10,176 nucleotides of DNA from DASZMJ01 sp035551935 (GTDB taxonomy: Bacteria > Planctomycetota > Planctomycetia > Isosphaerales > Isosphaeraceae): assembly GCA_035551935.1 (NCBI GenBank), contig DASZMJ010000670.1, positions 1 to 10,176 of the forward strand. Direction: 5' to 3'. Under the pieces are notes generated by a model, which was not told the origin of the DNA, did no database searches, and saw only the letters and a program-made list of their open reading frames with translations. Made by a program: the position numbers and the translations under genes. Position 1 is the stretch's first letter. The number at the start of each line of letters is the position of its first letter. Positions 9,601 to 10,176 of the stretch are shown here, one piece after another.

Positions 9601-10008
9601 TCAGAAGAAGGGGGCCTCGGGCCAGTCGTCGTAGTCGCGGGCGGCCTGGAAGTGCTTGAACCAGAAGTTGACGTCGCCGGTGGTCGTCTCGCCGCGGGCG
9701 ACGTAGACCTCCCACCAGCCGTCGGAGGGCCGGATCAGGTTGCCGAAATCGGTGCGGGCCTTGAGTTTCTGGACGATCAAGGCCGACAGGTCGGGGCGGT
9801 TGTGCTCGAGACAGACGGCCTGGATCGGCTTGAGGAGTTTGGCGGAGATCGTCCGCGGCGTCTCCTTCAGGCCGACGTCCTTGCAGCGGAGGCAGAAGTT
9901 GTCGTAGTCGACCCAGACCGCCGGCCGGCGGTCGCGGACGGCCGCGGCGAGGTCGCGGGCGATCTGGACGAGAATCGGATAGGCGGCCCGGGCGGCATCG
10001 AGGGACAT
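9601..10008 (-). CDS. small protein of unknown function, first gene of the Uma2 group
   Basis: This 135-residue protein is not a family I recognise. It starts with a helical stretch (AYPILVQIARDLAAAVRDRR), then VWVDYDNFCLRCKDVGL with Cys39 and Cys42, then RTISAKLLKPIQAVC leading to PDLSALIVQK (72-81), and a Trp-rich end (WWEVYV at 98-103, FWFKHF at 115-120, DDWPEAPFF). The core and the Trp-Pro end match the 8492-8851 product, so the two look like diverged copies. It lacks that protein's TGLPGAG motif. No signal peptide or membrane segment is seen. The start at 10008 is firm because a near-ideal ribosome binding site lies eight bases upstream. It is the first gene of a three-gene minus-strand group ahead of clpB. 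Confidence 0.85.
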   Translation of the reverse strand: MSLDAARAAYPILVQIARDLAAAVRDRRPAVWVDYDNFCLRCKDVGLKETPRTISAKLLKPIQAVCLEHNRPDLSALIVQKLKARTDFGNLIRPSDGWWEVYVARGETTTGDVNFWFKHFQAARDYDDWPEAPFF

Positions 10009-10016
10009 CGCGCCGA

Positions 10017-10025
10017 CACCTCCTT
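10017..10025 (-). promoter_or_regulatory. strong Shine-Dalgarno site for the 9601-10008 gene
   Basis: On the minus strand this reads AAGGAGGTG, a nine-base match to the 3' end of 16S rRNA, eight bases before the ATG at 10008. It is the strongest ribosome binding site in the window and fixes the start of the first gene in the Uma2 group. Confidence 0.85.
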
Positions 10026-10090
10026 CAACGGGGGAAGGGTGCAGGGTGGGGGGTCGTTGGCCCTCTCCTCAGTTCGGAGGCGATCGCCGG

Positions 10091-10155
10091 CGCGCGGCCG
10101 AGGGCGCCCCAGGCCGAGCATACCAGGCCCGGGGCGCCGGTCGAAGGGCCGCGCG
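10091..10155 (-). terminator. two-part GC stem directly after the upstream gene's stop codon
   Basis: CGCGCGGCC (10091-10099) pairs perfectly with GGCCGCGCG (10147-10155), and within it GGCGCCCC (10103-10110) pairs with GGGGCGCC (10131-10138). The structure begins at the base after the stop codon of the partial minus-strand gene. There is no T tract. It is probably a 3'-end stem or factor-dependent terminator separating that gene from the Uma2 group. Confidence 0.5.
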
Positions 10156-10176
10156 TCACTTCTTCTCCTCGAACTC
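10156..10176 (-). CDS. C-terminal end of a gene running off the window, possibly dnaK
   Basis: The last 21 bases read on the minus strand as the tail EFEEKK and then TGA, followed at once by a strong stem. Bacterial DnaK proteins often end in an acidic tail of the type DAEFEE followed by lysines, and clpB lies downstream on the same strand, so DnaK is a reasonable guess. Six residues cannot prove it, and many acidic/lysine tails look alike. Confidence 0.4.
   Translation of the reverse strand, partial: EFEEKK

Overview
The window is GC-rich bacterial chromosome with dense, short-spaced genes. Most genes are on the minus strand; only the desaturase and one unknown gene are on the plus strand. 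GC-rich third codon positions, an Uma2-type nuclease gene, a DUF4142 protein, a secreted protein of unknown function and many palindromic elements between genes suggest a planctomycete (perhaps Isosphaerales or Gemmatales). That placement is inferred from gene content and style; there is no rRNA or marker tree here. I see no tRNA, rRNA, CRISPR array, transposase or phage gene.

Left part (1-3890). A secreted protein of unknown function (69-737) lies downstream of a zinc-dependent medium-chain alcohol dehydrogenase (786-1721), both on the minus strand. Across a 364-base divergent intergenic region is a membrane fatty acyl desaturase on the plus strand (2086-3036). This intergenic region holds three copies of an 11-base operator-like word (GTTSGYGAACC), a weak promoter-like sequence overlapping the third copy, and a small hairpin followed by seven T. 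A compound hairpin then separates the desaturase from an unrecognised 247-residue protein (3147-3890).

Middle (3891-5733). After an AT-rich spacer and a 15-bp GC hairpin come, on the minus strand, a secreted DUF4142 protein (4024-4653) and a short-type adenylate/nucleoside monophosphate kinase (4867-5517). Hairpins stand at the 3' end of each. A perfect 27-bp inverted repeat lies before the kinase and contains the stop codon of clpB.

Right part (5734-10176). The disaggregase ClpB (5734-8382) is preceded on the same strand by a compact three-gene group: a 135-residue protein, an Uma2-family (PD-(D/E)XK) protein and a 119-residue protein. The two outer proteins appear to be diverged paralogs of each other, an arrangement I do not recognise as a described system. 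The last 21 bases of the window encode the C-terminal tail EFEEKK of an upstream minus-strand gene, which resembles the end of DnaK. If so, the nuclease trio sits inside a dnaK-clpB chaperone neighbourhood.

No complete, clearly new multi-gene system is proven here. The strongest candidates are the paralog-Uma2-paralog cassette, the operator triplet in the dehydrogenase/desaturase divergent region, and the repeat that supplies the clpB stop codon.
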